Positions 23,335 to 33,100 of a DNA stretch of 64,000 bases are shown in pieces. The notes under the pieces are model-generated. The model saw nothing but the letters and a program-made list of their open reading frames with translations. It had not been told where the DNA came from and did no database searches. Numbering within the stretch: position 1 is the first letter of the stretch; each line of letters begins with the position of its first letter. The stretch is from Forficula auricularia (Eukaryota > Arthropoda > Insecta > Dermaptera > Forficulidae): contig JALMQS010000259.1 of assembly GCA_024734495.1 (NCBI GenBank), positions 62,001-126,000 on the forward strand, given 5' to 3'. The position numbers were made by a program, and so were the translations under genes.

Positions 23335-23470
23335 CCATCATCATCATCATCATTGAGTATACAGTCCTAAGACTGGTTTGATGCAACAATCCGTCTCCAC
23401 TCGACTCTGTCCCCCGCCAGCTGTTTGACCTCTCTAAATGTCTGGCATCCCATATCCCCAATTATTTGGT
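23335..23470 (-). pseudogene. LINE reverse transcriptase C-terminal tail
   Basis: The minus strand reads TFREVKQLAGDRVEWRRIVA followed by SNQS and a stop, then a CATCATCAT-type microsatellite (ATGATGATG on the minus strand). This LA.DR..WR.I ending plus trinucleotide tail is a common 3' end of insect non-LTR retrotransposons. Only about 25 recognisable codons remain. Confidence 0.75.
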
Positions 23471-23666
23471 TGAAATATTCTAAAGGACCCAGATAGGGCA
23501 TTTCAATACTTCCCCATTATATTCTATGAATATAAATGTGAAAGTAAAATTTGTAGGTATTATTATTTTTTTACTTTATTTTTTTTATGGCCTTAGAGAA
23601 CTATACCCCATTTTGGCCATTTGTGTTCTTGTGTGTGTGTGGAATTGTGTGTAATAGGTATTATTT

Positions 23667-24395
23667 TTAACCGACTTCAAAGGGGGAGGAGGTTCTCTAT
23701 TCGACTGAATTTTTTTTTTTTTTTTTTTTGTGTGCCTATGTTGCCTCATATCTCCGCCAATTGTGAACAGATTTTGAAAAAAACTTTTGCATTGGGTTCA
23801 GTCTACCTTCCGATTGGTCCCATTTTTTTTCATAGGTATTAGACCTTTTTTGTTAGGTTTGTTCAGGCCTAACTTCTTTATTTATGAACCGATTTCGATG
23901 ATTCTTTTTTTATTGGAAAGGGGGTATTTTAGGGATGGTGCCATATTAATTTGGTTAAGTTCTGATGATATGATAACTATTAATAACATCACTAAAAGAG
24001 AAAAATAAAAATAATTTTTAAGAAAAAATAAAACCGATTTCAAAAAATTAAATGCAACAAATAAATAAAAGTATACATTAAAAAGTATAAAGTAATTATT
24101 ATCTTATTTAGTTACAACTAAACGACGAAATATTAACATGAAATTACTTTTTGAAGTCGGTACCAAACAAACTATAGCTATAAGCGAGCGTACACGCCAA
24201 ACGTACTAAGTAAGATCCGTCGAGTGCGATTCATAAAAGGTATATGTTTGGCACCGACTTCAAAAAGTAATTTCATGTTAATATTTCGTCGTTTAGTTGT
24301 AACTAAATAAGATAATAATTATTTTATACCTTTTAGTGTGTTTTATTTGTTGCATTTAATTTTTTTGAAATCGATTTTATTTTTTTCTTAAAAAT
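23667..24395. mobile_element. CCGACTTC-family element
   Basis: Starts AACCGACTTCAAAGGGGGAG, carries the CATATCTCCGCCAATTGTGA and GTTCTGATGATATGATAACT sections, then the inverted GACGAAATATTAACATG arms around the spacer (24160-24255) and ends near TTTGAAATCGATTTTATTTT. Same order as the left half of the 18.5 kb palindrome plus the spacer. Overlapping open frames here are repeat artefacts. Confidence 0.75.
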
Positions 24396-25030
24396 TATTT
24401 TTTATACAAAAAAAATCAATAAATTATTTCTAGAAAAACTAATTTAGCAACAAATTTTTATAAAACAAGCAAGAAGCTTCAAAAATCAAAGTATTAAATT
24501 AGCTTTTTAAATTTAAAATCTAAAAGCAAACACCCTGCTCTATATTTCATCCTATTAGGATGATTAGCGCTGATGATTGGCGTGCAAAACCAAATCTGAT
24601 TCAATAAATGAACCCTTCCACCCCCAGTACACCCTCAAAATAGTTGGTTGATTATCGTATAAAGGGCTTTTTCCACCTTTTCGTTAGATCACTGGGCTTT
24701 TCAATGCCGCCTGATCAATTAATTAATTTATACCTTGTAATTAAAATTATCCCAAATTAGAAATTAAATTCTAATCGTGTAATTTAATATCGGTATTAAA
24801 TTATAAAACGATTCAATTGAAATGAATTAAATGGGATAGCCGATGGGATTGAATGAATGAAACGTTCCAATTGATATTAGAAAAAGAATCTTAGGCTAAT
24901 TATATTATCTAATGGACGCAAACACTGTGCTTAATTAAACATAAACAATAGTAATTTATAGATATTAGTTAAATTTAACATAGAAATAAAATTTCAATTC
25001 TTTATGAAATTAAATATAGTTTTAATGAAT
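24396..25030. other. possibly single-copy, AT-rich
   Basis: Contains several ATTA/TAAT-type words, and GATGATTAGCGCTGATGATT at about 24560. No repeat partner seen here and no ORF. Could be host noncoding DNA. Confidence 0.3.
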
Positions 25031-25198
25031 TGGCTAATGGGCCAATTATGGGAAAAAGTTGAAATAAAAGCTAAATTTTATTTAATATTAGTTGAATAAG
25101 AGATTTCACTGTCGATGGTAACAGAATTGTTTTTATTTTAGGTTAAAAATAAAATGAGAGAGTCTTCTGTTTTTTAATAAAATAATCTTTAATTATTT

Positions 25199-25244
25199 CT
25201 AGAGACTATAGTTTCGAAGACATTGCCTTCATCATCAGTCTATC
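25199..25244 (-). ncRNA. hammerhead ribozyme, CUAUAGUC type
   Basis: Minus strand: CUGAUGA (25438-25432 by analogy; here 25238-25232), stem II of six pairs (GAAGGC/GUCUUC, one G-U), GAAA (25215-25212), then C-UAUA-G forming a one-pair stem III, and UC. All core bases and a GUC cleavage site are present. Predicted cleavage is after position 25204 on this strand. Confidence 0.7.
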
Positions 25245-25404
25245 ACAAATATTTCAGTATTTAGTTACAAATTAGTTACAAATTAAGATTTATGCATTGC
25301 AAATTTTGAAAAATATATAATGTTTTTTTCTTTCCATGTTTCCTCTTGGGAGATTAGAATGTTTTATTTAATACTTTATTTTGAGCAAGCGTAATCGATA
25401 TTTT

Positions 25405-25445
25405 ACAACGTTTCGAGCGCTACACCGGTGCTCTTCATCAGTGCA
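25405..25445 (-). ncRNA. hammerhead variant, GAGC/GCUC stem II
   Basis: CUGAUGA (25441-25435), stem II closed by GAGC/GCUC around a 12-base section, GAAA (25414-25411), then C-GUU. The cleavage triplet GUU is allowed but poor, and there is no stem III loop. The facing plus copy at 25506-25540 has AAAA instead of GAAA. Confidence 0.5.
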
Positions 25446-25629
25446 CGTCAGCTGGAAAAGATCATTGCATATTTTAAATTTTTGATCTTTTTCAGCAGAA
25501 GTGCACTGATGAAAAGCAGCGGTGTAGCGCTCAAAACGTTGTAAAATATCGATTACGTCTGCTCAAAATAAATTATTAAATAAAAGTTGGCTTTTATTTC
25601 AACTTTTTCCCATAACTGGCCCCTTAGCC

Positions 25630-26425
25630 AACCAAACACGGTTCTTTTTAAATATAATTAAATATAGTGTTTTGAAAATCGTTCAAAATTTTTTTTAAGT
25701 CAAGTACTTATTTTTACTTTAAAAACTCACATAGCGAGCGAGGATTTCGAACTTTTAAACTTTCAAAATACTTGTGATATCAAATTCGTTTTTCTTAGTA
25801 GTTGGTAAGAAGGGAATTTGTGGAATTTTTCTTAATTTTAAGTTAAGCCACTTCTGAACACTGACAGCTAAAAAATCACCTAAAAATAACCAATTCAGGA
25901 CTTTCTCATATTAGGAAATCAATTATAAAAAAAAAAAAAATAATAAGCCTTATTCAATATAATGAGATTTTTACAGAGATACCTCCCACATCATAACAAA
26001 ACATTTATTTTTACTTTTAGAGCCCAATTCATATTTTTTTTAATAATATAAAAACAATTATATCTTTAAAAATACTTGAGATATCTAAATGGATATTTAC
26101 AATTTCATTTTTAAATGAATAAAAAAAGGCCTTATTCTACTTAATGAGATATTTACAGGTTTATTTTACACATCATGATTTAACTAAATTGTCATTTTTG
26201 ACTCCACATAAAATTCGACTACCCCCAGAACCGATTAAAATTTTTAATTTTGTGGGAAATAATATGCATATAACTCGTAAATTTCAACTTTATGTTTTAT
26301 TTAGCTTATAAGCTAAAATATAACAGATAGACCAACATTGTACCAACACACGGTTGATCACGTTTGTATGACACCCTAAAAACATTAATAATTTAATGAT
26401 TTCATAATCGTATCCATATTTATAA
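25630..26425. other. no gene seen
   Basis: AT-rich with no supported gene or strong repeat structure. Confidence 0.4.
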
Positions 26426-26428
26426 TAG

Positions 26429-26737
26429 CTAGTTGAAACTAGAAAATTCAAATTCAAAACAGAGTTTTACTTTTTAATAAGTCGGACGTTTCGCCCTTTA
26501 TTTTTCGACTGTTTCAGCGACTCATTATGTAAATCAATTGTCATTTTATGTCCTTTGTGTTTTAATGAAAAAAGATTGAAAAAGTTATTTCTCTTAGTTT
26601 TACCAATAAAGGTCAATTGATTACATAATGAGTAGCTGAGGAAGTCAAAAAAATAAAGGACTAAACGTCCGAATCATTAAAAGTAGAACTCTGTTTGAAT
26701 TTGAATTTTCCAGTTTCCTACGATTCCAACTAATTAG
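26429..26737. mobile_element. PLE-type foldback, decayed hammerheads
   Basis: Arms start AGTTGAAACTAGAAAATTCA and end with the complement. The plus arm has CUGAGGA (26636-26642), an AGUC/GACU stem II and UAAACGUCC, where GAAA has become UAAA. The minus arm has GGGCGAAACGUCC but a damaged CUGAAAC core. Both probably dead. Confidence 0.55.
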
Positions 26738-26828
26738 TACTTTAAGATTTTAAGCTCGAAAAAAATAAGATTCATTAATTATTGAAAGTTAAAGAATATT
26801 GTCTAGCTCGACCTTGCATAGGGATAAC

Positions 26829-27155
26829 CGAGGGGTGATCCGCGATTGGAAGTAGGTGTAACCCTTTTTGGAAGTATTTTGGAAGTACTTGGAAATATTT
26901 GGAAGTAGTTGGAAATATTTGGAAGTATCTGGAAATATTTGAAAGTGCTTGGAAATATTTGGAAGTACTTGGAAATATTTGAAAGATACTTGGAAATATT
27001 TGGAATTACTTGGAAATATTTGGAATTACTTGGAAATATTTGGAATTACTTGGAAATATTTGGAATTACTTGGAAACATTTGGAAGTACTTGGAAATATT
27101 TGGAAGTACAAGTGGAAGTAGGTGTATAGCATATTAGGTCGCGGTTCACCCCGCG
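26829..27155. mobile_element. hAT-like MITE filled with 20-bp minisatellite
   Basis: 17-bp terminal inverted repeats (CGAGGGGTGATCCGCGA; two mismatches) are flanked by identical GGGATAAC at 26821-26828 and 27156-27163. Nearly the whole interior (26870-27115) is a tandem array of about 12 units of GGAAGTACTTGGAAATATTT. Because 20 is not a multiple of 3, two frames stay open and give repeated WKYLEIF-type peptides; these are not genes. Confidence 0.9.
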
Positions 27156-27334
27156 GGGATAACTAACATAAGAATTCTTGATGGTCCGGTTCTCCAGTCG
27201 GCTGGTCTAATGGCCAGGCTCCTGGCGTATTTGTTTCCCAAGTCAGTCCTTATTCTTATTTACCTTAATCAGAACCCAGATCGCTCTTATTCTCGTTAAG
27301 ATGTCTATAAAACATCTTTTAGAACGAGCTGGAA

Positions 27335-28030
27335 GACAAACTTTACAAATTATTGATTAATTGAAAGATTTTGCCGAGAGTAGAAGAATTTTTATAATTG
27401 AAGGAGACAATAAAATAGTCTTCTGCTGGAATTATAAATTATAAATTTTTAATTTAATTATAACTAGAGATCGGATTCCTATGCAATTGCATATTTTGTT
27501 TGCCGCCACATACGACCCAGGGGATCAATTATCTATCCGATCATGCATCTAGGATACTGTGGGTTAAATTTTATACTGCATATTTTTGCATATTTGAGTA
27601 ATATTGCATAAAATGGCATATTTAAAGGATATTGCATAAAATTACACATTTCGCGGCAATTACAGATGTTTTAAAAGTAACTTTTCAAAGAAAGAATGAA
27701 AAAAAGAAGAAATAAAACTGGGGGACATTAATTTAAATTTGAATAAAACAAAAATGGGTGTCAATTTTAATTTTTTAGTGCCAAAAAAAATTTATTTGGC
27801 TATTTTTTACTGCGTATTTTTTGCATATTTCAAAGTATACTGCATATTTCTTGCATATTTTAGCATTTTTAACTGCATATTTTGGCATTTTTTACTGCAT
27901 AAAAATCCGGTCTCTAATTATAACGTTATAAATAAATTAAAAATTTATAATTCCAGCAGAAGACACACTCTTTTATTGTCTTCTTCAATATATAAAAATT
28001 CTGCTACCCTCTGCACAAAAACTTTCAATT
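27335..28030. repeat. palindrome split by a MITE
   Basis: AATAAAATAGTCTTCTGCTG and GGAATTATAAATTATAA at 27410-27445 pair with TTATAATTCCAGCAGAAGAC at 27949-27968. Arms extend to about 27340 and 28025. The MITE at 27465-27916 sits close to the centre. Confidence 0.6.
27465..27916. mobile_element. hAT-like MITE, TAGAGATCGG ends
   Basis: Ends TAGAGATCGGATT and AATCCGGTCTCTA's counterpart are imperfect inverted repeats flanked by identical ATTATAAC at 27457-27464 and 27917-27924. The interior is rich in TTGCATATTT. Same family as the 15514-16315 element (TAGGGTTCGGAT ends). The 105-codon plus frame across it is an artefact. Confidence 0.85.
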
Positions 28031-28391
28031 TAATGAATTTAATTTGGCAGGTATAATATTAAATGACCCATAAGGATAACATACACGTGATCAATTAAAT
28101 TGGTTAGGATCCTTCATTTAATATACCAACCACCTGGAATTCAAGCCCCTTTACTTTAGATTACACTTGCAATCGGTTGCCATTCAAACAAGAGACATAG
28201 CCATTGATCAATAATTGATCACACCTTCAATCCATTTACAAACAGCCAGAGGCAACAAAAAGAGAAGACACAGAGCTATTTGCCAATAGTTCATCAATTA
28301 TATGACACTAGTACTGCAGATTAATTTATTACTTTGGCAGGTATATTATAAAGAAAGTAATTTTAATGCAGTCACGACACTATTTTCTAAT
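28031..28391. other. possibly single-copy noncoding
   Basis: Average composition, no ORF of note and no repeat partner. Contains TTGATCAATAATTGATCA at about 28205. Confidence 0.3.
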
Positions 28392-28489
28392 ATCTAGGTC
28401 AGTGTTTCCCAACCTTTTTTTGCCATGTCTCACCTAAGACTTTCTAAAATTCTCATGCCCCCTAGGTAACATAATTATACATAATAATT

Positions 28490-28737
28490 GAATGTAATGG
28501 AAGGCAGCCCAGGGGTAGTGAGGAAAGAAAAATTAACACATATCAAATAAGGTGTAATTTATTTATTTATTTCATTCATTGACCCTTTGAAATCCTGAAG
28601 AAGGAGAGAAAAATCCTCCGAGACGTCGGTTTGAAAGGAAATGAGGAAGGATTCCAATAAATTACACCTTATTTGATATGTGTTAATTTTTTTATTTCCT
28701 CACTACCACTGGGCTGCCTTCCATTACATTCAATTAA
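28490..28737. mobile_element. PLE foldback nested in hAT element
   Basis: Arms TGTAATGGAAGGCAGCCCAG...AACACATATCAAATAAGGTG face their complements. The plus strand at 28595-28627 carries CUGAAGA, a GGAG/CUCC stem II and GAGA instead of GAAA, then C-GUC. The A-to-G change in the core probably inactivates it. The GGAAGGCAG tail links it to the 22.6 and 63.3 kb copies. Confidence 0.7.
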
Positions 28738-28941
28738 AATTTCTACCAGTCCGTCCCTCTCCAGAGAAAATTTCGTTGCAAAAAAATAATACATAATTTT
28801 TCTTGAAAAGTTTTTGTTTTGCCGAGATTAGCAGAGTTGTTGATTCACAAAGAGAAACAAAGAGGTTGTCCTCTGTTTGATGCAAATAAACATACACACA
28901 TATATATCGAAATTATATATACTAGTATTATTTATTTGTTT

Positions 28942-28982
28942 GACACTATAGTTTCGAAGACTTGGTCTTCATCATCAGTCTT
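28942..28982 (-). ncRNA. hammerhead with mutated cleavage site
   Basis: Minus strand: CUGAUGA (28978-28972), perfect GAAGAC/GUCUUC stem II, GAAA (28955-28952), C-UAUA-G, then UG where the partner has UC. The G at the cleavage position should block self-cleavage. Confidence 0.65.
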
Positions 28983-29060
28983 TTTTAATTACAAATATTA
29001 TTTTTCATGGGGTCAATACCGTATGGATATTGACCCCATGAAAAATAATATTTGTAATTA

Positions 29061-29107
29061 AAAAAGACTGATGATGAAGACCAAGTCTTCGAAACTATAG
29101 TCTCAAA
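29061..29107 (+). ncRNA. intact hammerhead ribozyme
   Basis: CUGAUGA at 29068-29074. Stem II is GAAGAC (29076-29081) with GUCUUC (29085-29090), six perfect pairs around loop CAA. GAAA lies at 29091-29094. C29095 and G29100 close a one-pair stem III over UAUA. U29101 and C29102 follow, so cleavage is predicted after 29102. Stem I starts A67-U103 and G66-C104, with a possible second helix UUUG (29051-29054) / CAAA (29104-29107). Every universally conserved hammerhead base is present. This matches the minimal hammerheads known from PLEs, where they process the tandem or circular transcript. Confidence 0.8.
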
Positions 29108-29399
29108 CAAATAAATAATACTAGTATATATATATATATATATATAGATATATAATTTCGATATATATGTGTATGTGTTTATTTGCATCAAGCAGAGGAC
29201 AACCTCTTTGTTTCTCTTTGTGCATAATTTTTCTATTCTAAAAATGAATTATTATTTATATAAATATAATTATTTTTGAATTGCTCCCCCCCCTAACAAT
29301 TAAATTGCTCCCCTGTGGGGCCCCACGTTGGGAAACACTGATCTAGGTGCTTCGATAGGAACTATCCTGACAATTTTGTATACTAACTCACTGTTAATA

Positions 29400-29885
29400 T
29401 CACTATTAATAACATCACTAAAAAGAGAAAAATAAAAATAATTTTTATAAAAAAAAATAAAAAAATAAAACCGACTTCAAAAAACTTAAATGCAACAAAT
29501 AAAATAATAATAACTCAAAAATAAAATAAAATCCACTAATAGGGATAAAATAATTATCTTATTTAGTTACAACTAAACGACGAAATATTAACATGAAATT
29601 ACTTTTTGAAGTCGGTGCCAAACATGTACATTTTATGAATCGCACTTGACGGATCTTACTTAGTACGTTTTGCGGGTACGCTCGCTTATAGATATAGTTT
29701 GTTTGGCATCGTCTTCAAAAAGTAATTTCATGTTAATATTTCGTCGTTTAGCTGTAACTAAATAAGATAATTATTTTATACCTTTTAGTGTATTTAATTT
29801 GATTTTTGAGTTATTATTATTTTATTTGTTGCATTTAAGTTTTTTGAAGTCGGTTTTATTTTTTTTTTATAAAAATTATTTTCAT
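29400..29885. mobile_element. CCGACTTC-family element
   Basis: Inverted arms (AATAAAACCGACTTCAAAAA / TTTTTGAAGTCGGTTTTATT) surround GACGAAATATTAACATG arms and the central spacer (29620-29710, opposite in orientation to the 19.03 kb copy). It lacks the long CATATCTCCGCC extension. Confidence 0.75.
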
Positions 29886-30560
29886 GTATTCTACTTGACA
29901 AACCACCAAACTTTCCCCTAATGATTGATTTAATTTAAGAGAGAGTGTTATTAATAAACTATAAGTTAATTAAACGTTAGAATGGTTATTTATTTATATT
30001 TTTGGTCTAATTATTTTTTAAAAATCTTTACCCAAGGGAATACAAAAAGCAGGGATGAATTTGTCACCGCCTCTCGCTCACACCCTTTTCTGTTCATTTC
30101 ATCTTCATCTTCTTACTTACCTATTTCTACTTTTCCCTTAAGAGGATTATTAATTTCATACGAATGCATAAAACGTCTCTCTTTTCATCCCCCTCGGCAC
30201 ATCCTGTTCTCTATTCTAAATAAAGCTAAGAAGCTTTTCGAAAACTCTAAAAGAGATACAAAGCCTGGTGGTGGAGATGGGTGGGAGGGTGGATATTATT
30301 GAATGGCGGTGGAGAGAAATAAGAGAGCGTGGTAGGGGCTTAGAGCACATCCATCAAATGATGTTCTGTCCCACGGTTTCACTCCGGGAATCCCAACTCT
30401 TGACATCACGCAGAGAGATTTATAAACGTCACTCCCAATGTACCAAGTGAATACTTTGCTGTCCGCTACAATCAACTCTATTTATTTTATTAATATCCAT
30501 TTATATCGAAATCATAGATAATATTTCTATTTTCTAAGGATAAGAGGAACAAAAGATTGA
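29886..30560. other. no gene called; possibly single-copy
   Basis: A plus frame at 29982-30302 (106 codons) is serine- and proline-rich with no domain or splice evidence. No repeat partner in the window. Could be host sequence, but the frame alone is not evidence of a gene. Confidence 0.3.
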
Positions 30561-30569
30561 TTTCATTCT

Positions 30570-31490
30570 TTTTAACCGACTTCAAAAAAGGAGAAGGTTC
30601 TCTATTCGACTGATTTTTTTTTGTCTATGTTACCTCATATCTCCGCCAATTGTGAACCGATTGTTTGCATTGGGTTCAGTCTAGCTTCCGATTGGTCTCA
30701 TTTTTTTCACTGGTATTAGACCTTTTTTGTTAGGTTTGTTCAGGCCTAACTTCTTTGTTTATGAACCGATTTCGATGATTCTTTTATTATTGGAAAGGGG
30801 GTATCTTAGGGATGGTGCCATATTAATTTGGTCAAGTTCTGATGATATAATCAACGACGAAATAACGTAAATCTCCAATTCCTATGAGCAAATAATCGAA
30901 ATTATGATAAATATAAAATCTTTTATAAAAAATCTTATAACATTCATTTAAAACCAACAAACGTTTCGAGAGAATTTATATATTTGGGAATTGAATTTTA
31001 TTATCATTTTATGACATCTTACGAGATGCATGCAAGGTATTATATTAAGTCACTATTAATAACATCACTAAAAAGAGAAAAATAAAAATAATTTTTATAA
31101 AAATAATAAAACCGACTTCAAAAAACTTAAATGCAACAAATAAAATCATAATAACTTAAAAATGGGGGGTCGGGTAGGCTAGGCGGTAGCATGTCAGCCA
31201 GCTAACCAAGAGGACCCGAGTTCGAATCCGACTCGAGGCATCCGGCTAAAATCTGACCCCCGAGATAGAGACAAATTTAAATAAAATAATTAGTATCGTA
31301 AATGGCTTATGGCTAGAAAGGCCGAAAAGGCAAAAAAAAAATTAACTTAAAAATAAAATAAAATCCACTAAAAGGTATAAAATAATTATCTTATTTAGTT
31401 ACAACTAAACGACGAAATATTAACATGAAATTACTTTTTGAAGTCGGTGCCAAACATATACATTTTATGAATCGCACTTAAAAAAATTAA
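30570..31490. mobile_element. CCGACTTC-family element with SINE insertion
   Basis: Starts TTTTTAACCGACTTCAAAAA, carries the CATATCTCCGCCAATTGTGA section, a variant middle with GAGATGCATGCAAGG, then AATAAAACCGACTTC and the GACGAAATATTAACATG arm, ending at GAATCGCACTT. The right arm is missing. The SINE interrupts it at 31164. Confidence 0.7.
31164..31342 (+). mobile_element. tRNA-derived SINE, plus strand
   Basis: Starts GGGGGGTCGGGTAGGCTAGG with A box at about 31175-31190, B box GAGTTCGAATCC at 31218-31229 and an A-tail ending at 31341. Exact 12-bp TSDs TAACTTAAAAAT lie at 31152-31163 and 31343-31354. Second copy of the 3325-3516 family. It landed inside a CCGACTTC element, so it is younger than that element. 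Confidence 0.93.
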
Positions 31491-31635
31491 AAAATAAACT
31501 ATTGTGTCCATTCCACATGACTTTACCATACACCTGGCCACTCTTTTTAACCGACTTTAAAAAAAGGAGGAGGTTCTTCGACTGAATTTTTTTTGTATCT
31601 ATGTTACTCGATTTCTTCGCCAAACCTCCTCGTTT

Positions 31636-32222
31636 TAATATTAAACTCCTGTTTACATACTTACCTTGTTGATTTCATATTTAATTAGCTGTTTTCATAC
31701 TTAACTATAGGTTTAAATACTTAACTCTCAGTTTTCTTAGTTAACTCCTTGTTTTCCTAATATACTCGATGTTTACATACTTATCTTGTTGATTTTATAT
31801 TTAATTAGCTGTTTTCATACTTAACTCACGGCTTAAATACTTAATTCACGGTTTAAATACTTGACACTCAGTTTTCTTATTTAACTCCTCGTTTTCCTAA
31901 TTAACTTGCTGTTTACATACTTACCTTGTTGATTTCATATTTAATTAGCTATTTTCATACTAAGCTCACGGTTTAAATACTTAACTCTCAGTTTTCTTAC
32001 TTAACTCCTAGTTTTCCTAATTAACTCGCTGTTTACATACTTACCTTGATGATTTCATATTTAATTAGCTGTTTCCATACTTAACTCACTGTTTAAATAC
32101 TTAACTCTCCATTTTCCTACTTACCTCCTCGTTTTCATACTTAACTTTTCGTTTCAATAATTAACTCCCCGTTTTCATAATTATCCTTCAGTTTAAATAC
32201 TCAACTTGCCGTTCTCATACAC
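31636..32222 (+). repeat. ~20-bp minisatellite with higher-order pattern
   Basis: Units are variants of GTTTTCATACTTAACTC. Distinct variants follow each other in a recurring order (TTTACATACTTACC, GATTTCATATTTAATTAG, GTTTTCATACTTAACT, GTTTAAATACTTAACTC, GTTTTCTTACTTAACTC, GTTTTCCTAATTAACTC), giving a higher-order unit of about 120 bases, repeated about five times. A related array of opposite orientation lies at 50610-51142. Confidence 0.85.
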
Positions 32223-32460
32223 TTCAAAAAAAGGAGAGGTTATCAATTCGACTGATTTTTTTTTTTGTATCCATGTTACTCTATTTCTTCGCCAATTGTG
32301 AATCGATTTTGATGATTTTTTTGCATTGGGTTCAGTATAGTTTCGGATTGATACCATATTAATTTGGTCAAGTTCTGATGATATGATCAATGACAAAATA
32401 GCAGAAATCTCTAATTTATATGAAAAAATAATGGAAATTATGATTAAAAAATCTTTTATA
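32223..32460 (+). mobile_element. CCGACTTC-family fragment
   Basis: ACTTCAAAAAAAGGAGAGGT, a CATGTTACTC..TTCTTCGCCAATTGTGA section and TTGGTCAAGTTCTGATGATA. Truncated at both ends; the left end abuts the minisatellite. Confidence 0.6.
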
Positions 32461-32492
32461 AAAAATCAGATTATTGCCGGTCAAATATTTGC

Positions 32493-32558
32493 ACCGAGCC
32501 AGGCTTGAACCCGCGCTAGCTTGATTAAAAGGCATGCTCTATAATCACTCGGCCAACC
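32493..32558 (-). repeat. tRNA-like sequence, CTTTTAATC anticodon region
   Basis: Minus strand GGTTGGCCGAGTGATTATAG, then GCATGCCTTTTAATCAAG and a B box GGGTTCAAGCC. The A-box part resembles Leu/Ser tRNAs and the anticodon part resembles Lys. T- and acceptor stems are imperfect and there is no terminator-like T-run directly after. A tRNA pseudogene or SINE head, not a working tRNA. Confidence 0.5.
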
Positions 32559-32699
32559 TGAAACCCGACCTGATATTGATAGTTCTAATTTTTTCCACAC
32601 CTCCAATTTTCGCCCCCGAAAATAAATAATAATTCTCTTTTTTATTATAAGTTCATTTTATGGTATATTTCATTTTTCTCGGTTTTTTTAGTTTGAAAA

Positions 32700-33100
32700 T
32701 CTTATAATTTTAATTTTTACCCCCCCCCTCCCTTCTCCGCTTAATTTTTGGTTCAATTTCAAACCATAATCTAATCACCTCTTAATCTCAATGCACTTAA
32801 ACTACTAATTAGAGATTTTGTTTTGATATTCACAGTAGTTTTTGAGCTAATACGTCCACAAAAATTTGGTAATGTATTTACAGACATTTTGAAAAAACAG
32901 TTATTATCTCGAAAAATATAATTTTTTCGATGTTTACTTATTAATGGTTTTTTGTGGATCGAATATTCTGCATGGTTTCGCCCGAATTTTTTTAATCAAA
33001 GTAGCTTTAGCCGTTTTTGAGATTATTTCGAAAAAACGAATGAAAAAAACAACTACTTTTTTTGCACGATTACAATACTTTACCCTGTATGGTTAAAAAG
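32700..33100 (-). repeat. TTTACCATACA family, partial
   Basis: The minus strand starts near 33097 with a mutated TTTAACCATACAGGGTA and continues through the family sections to the C-rich patch at 32720-32740. The 3' terminus is missing. Confidence 0.6.

Larger units (their letters stand above)
25040..25625. mobile_element. nested PLE foldbacks, two hammerhead families
   Basis: The outer arms (GGAAAAAGTTGAAATAAAAG at 25050 and its complement near 25600) enclose a 34.2-34.7 kb-type PLE tail (25105-25360) and an inner foldback (25370-25570) with a different hammerhead family. The 25105-25360 part matches both arms at 34.2-34.65 kb. No coding sequence. Confidence 0.65.
28846..29226. mobile_element. 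near-perfect PLE palindrome
   Basis: Arms of about 175 bases (CACAAAGAGAAACAAAGAGG to its complement) meet near 29022 at the GGTATTGACCCCATG hairpin. The (TA)n content differs between the arms. Both strands carry a hammerhead, described separately. Overlapping 68- and 80-codon frames on the two strands are artefacts. Confidence 0.8.
28400..29340. mobile_element. hAT-like element hosting two PLE foldbacks
   Basis: Terminal repeats CAGTGTTTCCCAACC and GTTGGGAAACACTG are flanked by identical ATCTAGGT at 28392-28399 and 29341-29348. The hAT interior itself is short (ATGTCTCACCTAAGAC, CCCCCTAGGTAACA, then CTCCCCTGTGGGGCCC). Two PLE foldbacks (28490-28737 and 28846-29226) make up most of its length. 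No transposase. Confidence 0.9.

Noticed and set aside
26909..27137. Two overlapping 62-70 codon frames with WKYLEIF repeats
   Set aside because: Pure translation of a 20-bp minisatellite inside a MITE.
27739..28056. 105-codon plus frame
   Set aside because: Runs through a MITE end and a palindrome arm; aromatic-rich by composition.
29982..30302. 106-codon plus frame
   Set aside because: No homology-like pattern, no splice or start context, and no way to test conservation here.
30950..30975. GTTTCGAGAG words (also 45.48 and 58.73 kb) as ribozyme halves
   Set aside because: They lie in the variant middle of CCGACTTC elements and have no CUGANGA partner.
32493..32558. Functional tRNA gene
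   Set aside because: A and B boxes exist, but acceptor and T stems do not pair properly.
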